Assembly: GCA_007741555.1 (NCBI GenBank)
Contig: CP036526.1
Coordinates: 2,542,001-2,606,000, forward strand
DNA length: 64,000 nucleotides
Direction of reading: 5' to 3'
From: Stieleria marina
GTDB taxonomy: Bacteria > Planctomycetota > Planctomycetia > Pirellulales > Pirellulaceae
Shown: in pieces, positions 63,531 through 64,000 of the stretch
Layout: every line of letters begins with the position of its first letter
How positions within the stretch are numbered: position 1 is the first letter of the stretch
Made by a program: the position numbers and the translations under genes
Notes under the pieces: model-generated
Databases searched by the model: none
Seen by the model: the letters and a program-made list of their open reading frames with translations, nothing else
What the model was told of the DNA's origin: nothing

Positions 63531-63906
63531 CGTTGAAGTCTCTCCTCAGCGTTCTACCCAAACTTGCTGCCCAATTCAGTCACGCATGTCGCAACTGAAC
63601 GACACCAACTTAGCCTGTTCGTTGTTTGTCGTCTGCGCCGTAGTACGCCATGGCATCTTTCTGCGCCGTGATGCGCGGTGCCAACACTAGGATGGGGGGA
63701 TCGTACGCCGTAATGGTTGGCGCGGAACACAAACGTAAACCAACCGAGTGCGCCAAACTTCTGACGGTTTGCCTGCCAGGGTCTGCCAACGAATCTGCTT
63801 TACCGGCGCAATGCAAACAGCGGCGGCGAAATTGATTGAACCGACTCCGTGGTTGCCGGTGCATTTGGGTGGAACGAGGGGGCAGCTTGGTAGTACACTG
63901 AGGGGT
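63531..63906. other. Divergent intergenic region at the window end
   Basis: About 375 bases between the histidine kinase start and the last partial gene. Several short frames exist but none resembles a known protein. It should contain both divergent promoters. No RNA gene recognised. Confidence 0.4.
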
Positions 63907-64000
63907 ATGGATACACCGATCACCCAAGCTGGAGCAGAGCAAGGAAGTACTTCCGGTGGGACAAGTAGCATCTTTGATTTCGGAAATCAGTCAGAAGTGG
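63907..64000 (+). CDS. Start of an unidentified gene, cut by the window end
   Basis: ATG at 63907 follows AGGGG with one base between (63901-63905) and opens a frame without stops to the end of the window (31 codons: starting MDTPITQAGAEQGS, then FDFGNQSEV). The Ser/Gly/Thr-rich start gives no family. The ribosome binding site is very close to the ATG, so a later start is possible. Confidence 0.5.
   Translation, partial: MDTPITQAGAEQGSTSGGTSSIFDFGNQSEV

Noticed and set aside
63650-63835. 61-residue frame in the last intergenic region
   Set aside because: No ribosome binding site, no homology seen, and it lies where divergent promoters are expected.
1-64000. Mobile elements, phage genes, rRNA or tRNA
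   Set aside because: No transposase, integrase or phage structural protein among the frames, and no cloverleaf or rRNA core recognised in the gaps read. A covariance-model search could still find a divergent small RNA.

Overview
The window looks like core chromosome of a planctomycete, most likely in the Pirellulaceae (Rhodopirellula/Novipirellula type). The indicators are a BBP7-family barrel protein, a DUF1552 gene paired with a DUF1592-type multidomain cytochrome gene, a sulfatase, ECF sigma factors paired with a Ser/Thr kinase or a zinc-finger anti-sigma factor, an alternative complex III cluster, lpxC/lpxA with a Gfo/Idh gene, and a fused SecDF. I found no transposase, integrase, CRISPR array, rRNA or tRNA. 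Layout: (1) 3-626, the 3' end of a folK-like gene. (2) 1006-16257, one long plus-strand respiratory cluster: five-haem ActA, ActB, ActC, an ActD-ActE fusion, ActF, a small membrane/coiled-coil protein, a Sco-type copper chaperone, then caa3 oxidase subunits II (with haem c), I, III and IV. Together they would move electrons from menaquinol through alternative complex III to an A2-type haem-copper oxidase. (3) 16266-19872, acetyltransferase, sulfatase and a DUF6348-like protein. (4) 19910-30400, minus-strand envelope block: Gfo/Idh dehydrogenase, LpxA, LpxC, an OmpH/Skp chaperone, an M28 peptidase with PDZ domain, SecDF and YajC. (5) 30858-39493, a DegT-type aminotransferase, RdgB, a secreted unknown, a VWA protein, a PPP-family phosphatase and the BBP7 barrel. 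(6) 39633-47856, regulation: an ECF sigma with an unusual coiled-coil anti-sigma, a FliG-like protein, a DUF3754 protein, a HAD phosphatase, and a second ECF sigma translationally coupled to a Cache-sensor Ser/Thr kinase. (7) 47914-57421, an HDAC-like hydrolase, a small membrane protein, a COG3014/LpoB-like lipoprotein pair, an acidic protein, isoleucyl-tRNA synthetase and PurN. (8) 57453-64000, the DUF1552/DUF1592-type pair, a hybrid histidine kinase and the first codons of one more gene. Two architectural themes recur. In the respiratory cluster almost every gap holds a perfect or near-perfect hairpin followed by a G-poor leader with no Shine-Dalgarno sequence. Elsewhere several genes end in hairpins that include the stop codon and lack a U-tract. 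The candidates most worth a second look are the modified ACIII/caa3 cluster, the anti-sigma factor with three Wzc/GumC-like coiled-coil repeats, and the kinase whose sensor sits between its N-terminal module and its catalytic domain.
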